Shown one piece after another: positions 55,207 to 64,000 of a stretch of 64,000 bases of DNA (position 1 is its first letter; each line of letters begins with the position of its first letter). The translations under genes and the position numbers were made by a program. The stretch spans positions 2,852,001-2,916,000 of the forward strand of contig JACONQ010000001.1 in NCBI GenBank assembly GCA_014281115.1, given 5' to 3'. Source of the DNA: Laburnicola sp. R22_1. Its lineage: Eukaryota > Ascomycota > Dothideomycetes > Pleosporales > Didymosphaeriaceae. The notes beneath the pieces were generated by a model. That model was not told the origin of the DNA. It was given only the letters and a program-made list of their open reading frames with translations, and made no database searches.

Positions 55207-57530
55207 ATGCGCGCTGTCCACAAGTCTACACATCTCTCCCGCAGGCTTCTTGCTGCCAATGCTGTCCGCCATAGCTCTACCGCCCCTCCGTCTGTCAAGC
55301 CACTCACGTCGGTGCTCATAGCGAATCGTGGGGAAATTGCTCTGTGAGGACCTGCGCAACGTGTATCTGTTAAAACATGGCTAAATGCATCCAAGACGAG
55401 TCGGTCGGACCGCCTCCGAGTATGGCATCCGGACCACGACCCTCTACACCGACCCCGATGCGCGATCGCAGCATGCCCTGAGTTCGCCCTATGCCCTAAA
55501 CCTCGGCGAGGCATCCGCCTATCTCGACGGCGACCGTATCATTCAAATCGCAAAGGAACAAGGGTGCCAGGGCATACACCCAGGCTATGGTTTCGTAAGA
55601 TTATAGAGGCTGGACTGAGCCCATGTCGAAACTAACAGCTGTGCAGTTGAGCGAGAACCCGACATTTGCACGGAAATGCACAGAAGCAGGCATAACCTTC
55701 ATAGGCCCGCCACATCACGCAATTGAAGCTATGGGAAGCAAGAGGTATGCGCGCTTGCTTCAGTGCCAGCCCAGAACTGACTCAATCGACATAGCGAGTC
55801 TAAGAACATCATGACAGCCGCCGGTGTACCTTGCATACCTGGTTACCATGGCTCGAACCAAGACCCCGAACATCTGAAGAGCGAGGCCGCAAAAATCGGA
55901 TACCCGGTGCTGCTGAAAGCTGTCAAAGGTGGAGGCGGCAAGGGCATGAGAATAGTCAACAAACCGGAAGAATTTTTCGATCAGTTGAACTCAGCCAAAT
56001 CTGAAGCCAGGAGCTCGTTTGGTGATGAAGTGATGCTAGTCGAGAAGTACATCACAACGCCCAGACATATTGAGGTCCAAGTGTTTGCGGACAAACACGG
56101 CAACTGTGTTGCACTGGGTGAGCGCGATTGCAGCATACAACGTAGACATCAGAAAATCCTGGAAGAATCGCCAGCGCCACATCTAAAAGAGGATATTCGA
56201 CAGGACATCTGGGAAAAGGCCCGGGCTGCCGCACTAGCGGTTCAATACGAAGGAGCCGGCACTGTTGAATTCATATTCGATAATGACACTGGCGAATTCT
56301 TCTTCATGGAGATGAACACGCGATTGCAGGTTGAACACCCCGTCACCGAGATGGTAACAGGCGAAGACCTCGTACGGTGGCAGCTGATCGTGGCAGAAGG
56401 TGGCCAATTGCCATTGACACAGCAAGAAATCGAACAGAGAATCAAGGAGAGAGGCGCGGCAATTGAAGCCCGAATATACGCCGAGAACCCTGATATGAAC
56501 TTCATACCGGACTCTGGACTATTGCTTCACTTACGAACACCAAAGCCCACATCCACCGTGCGGATAGATGCAGGTTTCGTTGCTGGCGACGAGGTCTCTT
56601 CCCATTACGATCCTATGATTGCGAAGCTCATTGTACAAGGGCCGACCCGAGAAGCTGCGATCCAAAAGCTGCGTGCTGCATTAGAGGAGTACGAAGTTGC
56701 AGGACCTATCACCAACATAGAGTTTCTCAAGAAGATATGTATTAGTCCGGATTTCATTGCTGGTGACGTGGAGACGGGATATATCCAGAAACATCATGCT
56801 GAGCTCTTCACGCCCGAACCTCCCGCGCCTGAAGTCTACGGACAAGCGGCCCTGGGTCTTGCTCTCCAAGAGATCTCTGTCGCTCACTGTGATCTATTTT
56901 CTGGTCCTCCAGTCACATCCGTAGGTTTCGGCGCCGGCTTCCAAGGCCGTGAATTCAGTCTCGTCGAAATTCCTGCTGATGGAAAGGGCGACTCGACATC
57001 CACGGCTGTTCAAATCGTTCAGACAGCTCCTTCAAAATTTGACATCACTGTCGGTGATCACACATACAACAACGTAGTCTCTACTTTCGCAGCTTCGAGT
57101 AACACGCTCACGACATTCTACCCGCATACGCGTCTATCGACAACGTTCATCCGCGACGAAGACCGCCTTACGCTTTTCCAACAGGGAAAGCAGTATCGCC
57201 TAAAACTCGCCATGCCAAAGTGGGTGGAGAAAGCGTTAGGCGTGAAGGATGTAACAAACAGCGTGTTGACGCCGATGCCCTGTAAGGTGCTGCGGGTCGA
57301 AGTCGACGAGGGCGACGAAGTGAAGAAAGACCAGCCACTTGTGGTGATTGAGAGCATGAAAATGGAGACTGTGATCCGGAGTCCGCACGACGGCGTGATA
57401 GCCAGGGTTGTGCATAGAGCTGGGGTAAGCGAAGAAGACTCTGTTCTGATTTAGCAAGCACTAATACGGTGAACAGGATCTTTGTAAAGCTGGCACAGCG
57501 TTGGTGGAGTTTCGGGAAGAGACTAAATAG
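55207..57530 (+). CDS. mccA: 3-Methylcrotonyl-CoA carboxylase, alpha (biotin) subunit, mitochondrial
   Basis: Five exons: 55207-55343, 55396-55594, 55647-55744, 55795-57424 and 57477-57530; 705 aa. The first ~35 residues are Arg/Ser/Leu-rich without acids, a mitochondrial presequence. Then come the biotin carboxylase domain ([51 protein letters not shown]), a variable linker, and a biotinyl domain with ESMKMET (biotinylated Lys at about 667). The subunit carboxylates its own biotin using ATP and bicarbonate, passing CO2 to 3-methylcrotonyl-CoA on the beta subunit in leucine breakdown. The arrangement and length fit MCC alpha better than pyruvate or acetyl-CoA carboxylase; the beta-subunit gene is not in the window. 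Confidence 0.92.
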
Positions 57531-58227
57531 CTGGCAGGCGCGTTACATGTTAACTGGACCAATTCAGTACCGATATCAACGCGATACGTGTTTACTCTGT
57601 TCTTTCGTCTCGGTCTGATACTTACCTGATCTTTGTAGCTTTCACGTGTGTCGCAATGACCTTCTTACTCTATTAGCCTTCCTACTCTATTCGGTCCAAT
57701 CCGCCCACTGCTCTCTTATTCAGCGCGGTTATATCAGCCCATTCAGGAAAAATAAAAAGGTCAGCTTTATAAGTGCGCAGGTCATATGTTCAACGATACT
57801 TTTCAAGCAGACATGGTTACTAACTTCTACAGTTATCGGATTTGTATACTAAGTGTCTTGTGCGACAAGCTATTCCAAAATTCAGATGTCGTTAGCAAGA
57901 CCACAGTCGCCTTGGGTATCTCGAACACTATCTGACCACCGTATCCACAATGAGCATATCTGTCAATCCGCGAGAGATCTCCCTACAGGTCAGAGATTAC
58001 GACATCCCACGTGTGATGTAATGGTGCGCGACGCAACGCAACGCAATGCATCCCCAATACCGGCAACCTTTACTCAGATGCTGCGAAGAGCAAAGAACCA
58101 CCATGGGTGCGCAACGCCGTACCTACTCGGCATCCCAACGCAGCAACGCAACGCAACTCAACCACCCCGTCCGCTGAGCCAAACTCCACCAGACAAAGCA
58201 AGCATCCGTCGTCCGACCAAACGTAGC
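57531..58227. other. Convergent 3' region with CAACG repeats
   Basis: 697 bp between two convergent stops. It contains short GCAAC/CAACG runs at about 58024-58043 and 58138-58160. The plus-strand frame 57853-58566 is an antisense shadow of the neighbouring gene. Confidence 0.5.
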
Positions 58228-60987
58228 CTACCTCTCCGTAAGATCCACCTCCTCAATCCGCGAATAAATCCTCCCATCCACCACCTCCCACATGCCCAAA
58301 TCCAACTCGCCCTCATCCTCCTCATCGCCACGCCCACGCCCCGCTCCACCCAAACCCCGCGCAACACACCGATCCCCACCCATCCTATCTCGCGTCCACT
58401 GCGCACGGGTATACACGCCGCTGGCGGCACGCTCGTCGGTAGCCCCTGCGCCACCGCCACCGCCGACGGGGGCGGGACACCGCGTCGCCGGCCGTTGTGT
58501 AGGACCAGTGCGCATCCGTGGTTCAACAGCAGGCGTCATGCTCATGCTTCTGAGACGCGTTTGTAGCTCCTGCTCCTCGGATGGTGGTGGTGGTAGAGCG
58601 GTAGATGCATGTGCGTTGTTGTTGTTGTTGTTGCTCGTGAGGCGGTGGTCTATGGCGTCTGCCGCGCGGATGTCTTTGCTTGTGTGCTGCTGGGCGGCTT
58701 CTTGGGCGAGGGAGTCGATGCGACATTTTGCTTGGAGTTTGGCGCGGCGGGCGGTGGCGTTGCGCTGCTGGGTGGAGGGGGGAGCTTGTCGGATGGGGGT
58801 CGGGGTCGTGGGGATGCGTTTGGAGTGGTGGGTAGATGCGGCGCGGGCGGAGGGGGATTGTGGCGAGGTGGGGGGTTGGAGTTTTTTGGGGGTGGAGGGA
58901 GTGCGTTTTAGGTGGATGGTGGTGGGCGTGGTAGCTTGAGTTGGTGGCTTTTTCCTATACGGAGATTAGTGACATCCACGTGAAGGTGCTGTGTACGGAG
59001 GAACTTACGGAGTAACGGGCTCATTCTTCTTCTTCTTCTTCTTGGTTGGCGGTTTGGCGGAGGAGCCCCAGCTAGTCGAACCTTTCCCTTTCTTTCGCAC
59101 AGCAGCAGCTCGCTTTGTGGCGAGGACAGACAATGGTATGTCATCATCTGAAGAAGGCGCGTACTCGTCCGAACCACCGTCATCACTGTTGCTATCATCG
59201 CTTACGTTGAATTGCCTACGCTTGCGGGTGGGCGAAATTTGTGATGCAGTGATAGATGTCTGCGTTGGTGTTGCCGAGGGGTCTCGATCGGAGCGACGCT
59301 TGTTGAGGGCGGCGACTGAGCTTGGAAGAGTCTCGCTCGACACGAAGGACGTGATGGGGCGCTCTTGTTGAATGGATTTGGTAGCTGCTGGTGCTAGATT
59401 GCACGAGGGAGCGCGGTTTGGGAGAGCCGGAATCTTGAACTGGGTGGTGGATGGTAGGGTCGCGGAAGGAACCAGAGCGGGTTCCGATCTCAAATCTTTT
59501 GTGGGCTGCTGCTCCCCAGTAAGGGCGTCCGTCATGGCGACATCTTGTCTAGGCTCAAAAGCTTTGCCTAGATTTGGGGCCCAATTCTGAGCCCTACCAT
59601 TGCGCAGGATGTTGTTGACGAAAGTCCCGCGTTTCTGCTGCTGCTGCAACGAATGTAGAAGAGGATCCTTTGGTAGTTTTGTAGGTTCCCTTAAGATACT
59701 CGAGCGGTCGTTTCGTTGCTGGACGAGCGTCTTGTGGCTGAATTCAGTTCGTGGGTCTGGCAGAAGAGGACGGGCGGCTGCTGCGATTGGTGGCAGTGTG
59801 TGGCTGTCCGCACCGCTTTGAATTGATACTGGGCTTAGCGGCAGTATGTTCGAGGTGAAGCAGGTAGGATCGTGATCGCTGTCTTGGCATTTCTCGGGCT
59901 TGACTATGGCTTGAGATGGCTACACATGGAATTATTAGTAAGTGTTAAAGTACCATACTATTGGCTGGATTGTATAACTCACCACGACAGTGTTACTGCT
60001 AGCGGTACCACTCCCAAAGTACGACAGCGATGCACTAGGTACTGGAGCAATCGACGTTCCCTTCTGTATAGTTGCTGCAGGTTTTCCATGCGTAGCTTTC
60101 TCCTTAGGCTGCAATTGCGGCACAGACTCATCTTCCGACGAGCACAAGTCTATGACCTCTGCAGTCCGCGGGGCAGCTGTACGCTGTGATTGAGCTTTGG
60201 CAGCGGGCTTGGGCCGAGCTTTCCTCGCCGGCTTTGGTGGGGCTTTCGTCGCAGTCTTTGGAGCCATAATAGGCGCGTTCGCCGTCTCTGTTGTAGATAC
60301 TCCTGGTATCTTGCTCGCAACAAGCGGAGCACCAAAGGCATTAGGAGGCCGCTTATCTGAAGCAGAGACTGTTTCTTGATTGGAAACTGCACGGTTGGCG
60401 GGAAATTGCGTCGCGTTTGTAGCCCCATCCTGCAAGCTGTTCGAAGGCAGATTCGGTGGGTTTGCGTTTGCAGCATAATGCTGATTCGACGTAAGCCCGT
60501 TGTTCTGGTACGTCAGATGATGTCGGTTGCCCAGGTTTCCGAACGTTGGCTGTGGTCCATAGTTATTTGCAGCCGGAGCGAGAGCCGGAGTTGGACTCGG
60601 AGCCGGTTGGGTATAAGGTAATGTCGCCCAAAAGTCATGCTGTTCGCTCGCGTGCCTCTCGAACAACTGCGCCTTTGCGTCTGCTACCCTTGCTGTGAAC
60701 TCCTTTTCTTGGTCTTTATGTTTGTCGATCAGTTTCTGGTATGCGGTCACGACAGCTGGAGGTAGGGTGCCCTTCGATGGACCTTGCTGAGTCTGAGAAG
60801 ATCTCGCCCAAAAGTCATGTTGTTCGCTCGCATGCTTCTCGAATAACTGCGTTTTCGCGTTTGCTACCCTCGCTGTGAACTCGCTTTCGTCGACCTTAGG
60901 TTTGTCGATTAGCTTCTGGTATGCGCTCACGACAGCTGGTAGTAGAGTGCCCTTTGATAAAGGACCGGGCCCATGGCGCGTTGCCAT
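58228..60987 (-). CDS. Large low-complexity nuclear-type protein with tandem 60-aa module
   Basis: Three exons: 60987-59983, 59919-59009 and 58954-58228 (880 aa). The N-terminus has two copies of a 60-residue helical module (from about 11 and 71), each KGTL.PAVV.AYQKLIDK...EFTARVA.AK.QLFE.HASEQHDFWA. Next come Pro/Ala/Asn-rich linkers, an Ala-Pro-Lys-rich basic stretch, then AEVIDLCSSEDES, which has the form of a SUMO-interaction motif followed by acidic/phosphorylatable residues. The second exon ends with a DDSNSDDGGSDEY acidic patch and a KKKKKK run; the third is basic and Gln/Thr/Pro-rich, ending in an acidic tail. Nuclear localisation is likely. I do not recognise the family. Confidence 0.7.
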
Positions 60988-61035
60988 GGTGATAGGCGCA
61001 CCGATTGCGGTCTTGTTGTAGTGAGTGGTGTAAGG

Positions 61036-61110
61036 GTAGTAAGGTAGAAGGGATTAAAGAGTAGTAAGGTAGAAGGGATTAAAGAGTAGTAAAGTAAAAG
61101 GGATGAAAGA
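61036..61110. repeat. 3 x 25-bp tandem repeat
   Basis: Copies at 61036, 61061 and 61086. The first two are identical (GTAGTAAGGTAGAAGGGATT plus AAAGA); the third has three G-to-A or T-to-G changes. It lies 49 bp upstream of the start codon at 60987. Confidence 0.9.
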
Positions 61111-61193
61111 GAGAGGGGTGAGGGCGTGAGGGCGTTTAAATAGCTGTTAGAGGAGTGGTGGTGAAGGTGACGGCAAGGGAGACATGCTAAAGT

Positions 61194-61218
61194 GAAGGTG
61201 AAGGTGAAGGTGAAGGCG
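61194..61218. repeat. GTGAAG hexamer run
   Basis: Four to five consecutive GTGAAG units, matching the tract at 27896-27988. Confidence 0.8.
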
Positions 61219-61230
61219 AAAAAGGACTAG

Positions 61231-61360
61231 GGTAAGAGAGACCAGCAAGAAGCAAGGTAAGAGAAACTAGCAAGAAGCAAGGTAAGAGAGACCAGCAAGA
61301 AGCAAGGTAAGAGAGATCAGTAGGAAGAAGTGAGGTGAGAGAGATTAGCAGAAAGAAATT
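61231..61360. repeat. 25-28-bp tandem repeat, about five copies
   Basis: Units start at 61231, 61256, 61281, 61306 and about 61334. The first and third copies are identical (GGTAAGAGAGACCAGCAAGA plus AGCAA); the later copies diverge and lengthen. Confidence 0.85.
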
Positions 61361-61570
61361 GCGGTAATAGATGTTAGCAAGACAAGCAACCTGTCTAGAG
61401 AGCATGCTCTAGAGACATAGGTAAGTGAAAACCAAGAGAATAGAGCATAGAAGACACACAGTCTAACAAATACATCTCCTGCTAGCCAAGCCAATTCCTA
61501 AGAGCGCCTCAGAATGCAAGCCATATAATACCACATAATGTACACGCCTCCATCCCCATCCCATCTCCGC

Positions 61571-62109
61571 CTAGAAACCAGGCGGGTTCAGTCTCTGGCT
61601 CACCCTCGTCCACTTGGGTACTTCTACGCACACGTCAGCACTCCTATCCACACTCACTTCCTCCCTCCCCCTCCTCGGCCTCTTCTCCACCCCTCAAGAC
61701 CCTAGTATAACTTACTATGAAGGCCCTTCCTATATCTCTTAACTTTCCGATCAAAGACAGTGTACTTGTCCTTGGGCAGCATCTCCGCCTCAGTCGGCAT
61801 TTCCTTCTTCCACCGGTCCATCTTCTTCAAGCCCTGGCCCATGCGCGCGAGCGCGGTGTCGAGCGTGGATATGACGTTGTCGACGCCGCGGAGGCGCAGG
61901 CGCTGACGGTACTTCTGGTGACGGGACATTCGCCATGGGATTTTCCTGCCAGACACTCGTGTTAGATGTGGACTTGCGAGATGGGGTGTGTGGTTCAGGG
62001 AGGGCGTAGGGTGGGATGGTAGACGGGAAAGCTAGCCAGGTAATCGCGGCATGGCGCACCAGAGGAGACCGCCCGAGAGCGGGTTCGTGAGACGGAAGGG
62101 ACCGAACAT
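61571..62109 (-). CDS. MRPL31: Mitochondrial large-subunit ribosomal protein mL60 (MRPL31)
   Basis: Three exons: 62109-62060, 61945-61716 and 61623-61571; 110 aa. Splicing restores the family's full sequence: MFGPFRLTNPLSGGLLW joined to KIPWRMSRHQKYRQR, then VDNVISTLD, EMPTEAEMLPKDKYTVFD and, after the third exon, KVPKWTRVSQRLNPPGF. mL60 is a fungus-specific protein of the 54S mitochondrial ribosome. It is very basic. The first intron is 114 bp and the second 92 bp, longer than most here. The first and last exons are too short to show as frames of their own. It is head-to-head with TRS20. Confidence 0.95.
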
Positions 62110-62411
62110 TGTGGGCGTGTGGTGGGTTGTGGACTGGACCGAGGGGCTTGCGTCGTCGTCGTCGCCATGAGCATGTTCTGAAAAGTCGCGCTTGGGGACG
62201 TCTTGGCTGAGATCCCTGCTAGCTCCAAGCTGAGCTCCACCTCCGCATCACCTCCGAATTCGACATTGAACAACAAATACCGAATACCTAATACCACCAT
62301 TTCACGACAAGCTACCAAAAACCAAGCAACCCCCCCGCTCTCCAAGTGCGCACAACTACCCAGCACCCACAGCAACTCCCGCAACCGCCCGCGCATACCA
62401 CCCCCACCACA
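62110..62411. promoter_or_regulatory. Compact bidirectional promoter mL60 / TRS20
   Basis: Only 302 bp separate the two start codons. The right part is very C-rich on the plus strand (CT-rich leader of TRS20). No other feature is seen. Confidence 0.55.
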
Positions 62412-62972
62412 ATGTCCTACTACTTCACCATCTTCTCCCCCACCGATACCCCCCTCTTCACGCACGAATTCGGCACCTCCCGCTCCTCCGGCGACGGCAC
62501 CCCCCACTTCACCACCACCGACCGCCACCTCGCCCCCTTCATCCTGCACTCATCCCTCGACATCGTCGAAGAAGTCCAATGGGGCCCCTCCTCCAGCGCA
62601 GGCTCCGCCCCCATGTACCTCAAACACATCGACAAGTACGCAAACAACTACGTCTCGTGCTGGATCACGGGAGCCAACGTGCGCTTCCTGCTGCTCACCC
62701 GCCCGCGCGACGAGGTGCTTGCCGGCGGCGGCGGTGGTGGACAGAGAGGCAGTCTTGCGGGCGGGAGGCTGGGCATGGGCGGCGCGCAGGCGGGACTGTA
62801 TAATCCGAGTGCGCCGGCGACGGAGGAGGCGGTCAAGAATTTCATGCTCGATGTCTATGAGAGTTGGGTGAAGACGGTGATGAATCCTTTTTTTCGCGTC
62901 GCGAGTGGCCATGTGGTTAAGAGTCCGGTGTTTAGGCAGAGGGTGGCGGCGGCGGCCAAGAAGTATCTCTGA
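62412..62972 (+). CDS. TRS20: TRAPP complex core subunit Trs20 (sedlin/TRAPPC2)
   Basis: Single exon, 186 aa. Trs20 is a longin-fold subunit of the TRAPP tethering complexes that activate Rab/Ypt1 in ER-Golgi transport and autophagy. The start MSYYFTIFSPTDTPLFTHEFG is the family N-terminus; LAPFILHSSLDIVEE, YLKHIDKY and the C-terminal NFMLDVYESWVKTVMNPFF follow. A Gly-rich insertion of roughly 30 residues (about 103-135, with a GGGGGG run) sits in the loop before the last helices, making it longer than yeast or animal Trs20. The frame is open upstream to 62346, but the Met at 62412 matches the family start. Confidence 0.95.
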   Translation: MSYYFTIFSPTDTPLFTHEFGTSRSSGDGTPHFTTTDRHLAPFILHSSLDIVEEVQWGPSSSAGSAPMYLKHIDKYANNYVSCWITGANVRFLLLTRPRDEVLAGGGGGGQRGSLAGGRLGMGGAQAGLYNPSAPATEEAVKNFMLDVYESWVKTVMNPFFRVASGHVVKSPVFRQRVAAAAKKYL

Positions 62973-63455
62973 AGATGCGTGGCCAGAGCTAGGCGCTGTT
63001 CGTAATAGACGTGGAGGAAGAGACGCGGATGTTGGTTTGGCCAGGCTGCATGCCCCCGCATGGCCTTTACTCCAGGGTTGGAAATCAATCCCGGGGCTGT
63101 GAGTGATGAAGAAATGGCAACGATGGCTAGGACATGCCTTGCTCACACCGAGCAATGCCCCCGTCGATCAGAGGATTCAAAGCGTGGCGTTTGTGACGAA
63201 GACATACCCAATAGACAGCAGGAGCAGAACCAAGACGATGAAGGATTGGATACACATTATCATTGCATCCTATATACCACACAATGGCTAATCTATTACA
63301 ATTCTGTACTATGCCACATATGAACTAGTAATAGACAGAAGAACTCCATCGTCCAATCTACAAATACACCATGCCGGGTCCCTACCCAGCCGTTTAGAAG
63401 CCATGTTCCTTCTCAAACGCCATTTCCGTCCCAAGATTTGAATCACGTAACCACC
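62973..63455. other. Convergent 3' region
   Basis: 483 bp between the stops of TRS20 and the Doa10-like gene. Short frames only; no repeat seen. Confidence 0.5.
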
Positions 63456-64000
63456 TCACGCTCCGGCTCCTCCAATCTCAGAAACGTGTTCCTCTCGAAG
63501 TGGCACAGGAGCTCGTGCCCTCCGGTCCCCAAAATTATGTAGCCTTTCCCCAATGAGATATACCTCATCTCTCACAACCATCCGCCACCTCTGCAACACG
63601 CTCAAGCCCTCCTTAGCAGCCCAGACAATACCAACAGCGCATCCCACAGCTGGATAACTGAACCGCCACACCTGGTTCTTCGTCAATGCCTCGGCACCCT
63701 TGCACACCGTCCAATTCATGGTGAGCGCGAACACTGACGGGATGGCGATGGCGATTGTGAAGAGCGTGAGTGCGGGAAGCAAGAAGCAGCGCGTGGCGAT
63801 TTTTGCATTCGGGTTGAGATAGCCTTGCTGGGTGACGGCAGCGAAGGCACGCGCGGGGCGGGACGCGCGGTCTTTGAAGATGATGCGGCCGACCAAGCGT
63901 GCGTATAAGAAACCGAGGGTCCAATCCTGAATGAGGTGGACGACGTGCGGTTCTGCGGGGCCAATGTACGCATGCAGAGGCATGAGACCATACAGCTCAA
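63456..64000 (-). CDS. SSM4: C-terminus of a Doa10/MARCH6-type E3 ubiquitin ligase (partial)
   Basis: The frame is open from the right window edge to the TGA at 63456-63458, giving the last ~180 residues. It contains hydrophobic membrane segments (LLPALTLFTIAIAIPSVFAL and YPAVGCAVGIVWAA) and ends with the conserved tail RDEVYLIGERLHNFGDR, typical of the C-terminal element of Doa10/Ssm4/MARCH6. Doa10 is a multi-pass ER and inner-nuclear-membrane RING-CH ligase for protein quality control. The RING-CH domain would lie in the N-terminus, outside this window. The call rests on the C-terminal tail and topology, recognised from memory. Confidence 0.75.
   Translation of the reverse strand, partial: ELYGLMPLHAYIGPAEPHVVHLIQDWTLGFLYARLVGRIIFKDRASRPARAFAAVTQQGYLNPNAKIATRCFLLPALTLFTIAIAIPSVFALTMNWTVCKGAEALTKNQVWRFSYPAVGCAVGIVWAAKEGLSVLQRWRMVVRDEVYLIGERLHNFGDRRARAPVPLREEHVSEIGGAGA

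Larger units (their letters stand above)
60988..61570. other. Repeat-rich promoter of the low-complexity protein gene
   Basis: 583 bp between that gene's start codon and the stop codon of mL60. Nearly half is tandem repeat (listed separately). On the coding strand the repeats are CT-rich. Confidence 0.6.

Noticed and set aside
57853..58566. 237-residue plus-strand frame
   Set aside because: Pro/Thr/Arg-rich antisense shadow of the third exon of the low-complexity gene, extending into CAACG repeats.

Overview
The window looks like nuclear DNA from a filamentous ascomycete (Pezizomycotina; Dothideomycetes is my best guess from gene content, not proven). The evidence is: short 46-75 bp spliceosomal introns with GTAAGT-type donors; a HET-domain gene; an AA9 polysaccharide monooxygenase; an RNase T1 homologue; the chitin synthase export factor Chs7; and Fot1/pogo and Tc1 elements whose stop codons are C-to-T/G-to-A type. 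Gene models were built by joining open reading frames at splice sites and checking that the joined frame restores family motifs. Every multi-exon model listed sums to a whole number of codons.

Layout. 0-16.4 kb is accessory. It holds a fragment at the left edge, a Thr/Tyr-rich secreted wall-type protein, a Stealth-type sugar-phosphate transferase with an EF-hand (minus strand), a divergent GT34 glycosyltransferase, a HET-domain protein, a degenerate 2.1-kb Fot1/pogo transposon with perfect 44-bp terminal repeats, a GT25 glycosyltransferase and a secreted RNase T1. 16.6-36.4 kb is mainly housekeeping: hydroxymethylbilane synthase, an AA9 LPMO with altered second-sphere residues, an extracellular WD40 protein, a fungal 'magnesium chelatase' family protein in seven exons, NAD kinase, an unrecognised 175-aa protein, a tandem-repeat block, CHS7, dihydroxyacetone kinase, an SRR1-like protein and a coiled-coil protein. 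36.4-46.5 kb is a gene-poor island with a nearly intact Tc1/mariner element (DD34E, one stop, perfect 45-bp TIRs). 46.5-64 kb holds a Gln/Pro/His-rich protein with a duplicated conserved domain, an acidic nuclear-type protein, methylcrotonyl-CoA carboxylase alpha, a large low-complexity protein with a tandem 60-residue module and a SUMO-interaction-like motif, the mitochondrial ribosomal protein mL60, Trs20/sedlin, and the C-terminus of a Doa10/MARCH6-type ubiquitin ligase that runs off the right edge.

The most interesting grouping is the three single-pass type II glycan enzymes at 3.4-14.8 kb (Stealth, GT34, GT25). The first two share an 871-bp divergent promoter region. Together they could be a small surface phosphoglycan locus, now interrupted by a transposon. 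This is inference from gene content only. No tRNA, rRNA or CRISPR array was recognised.
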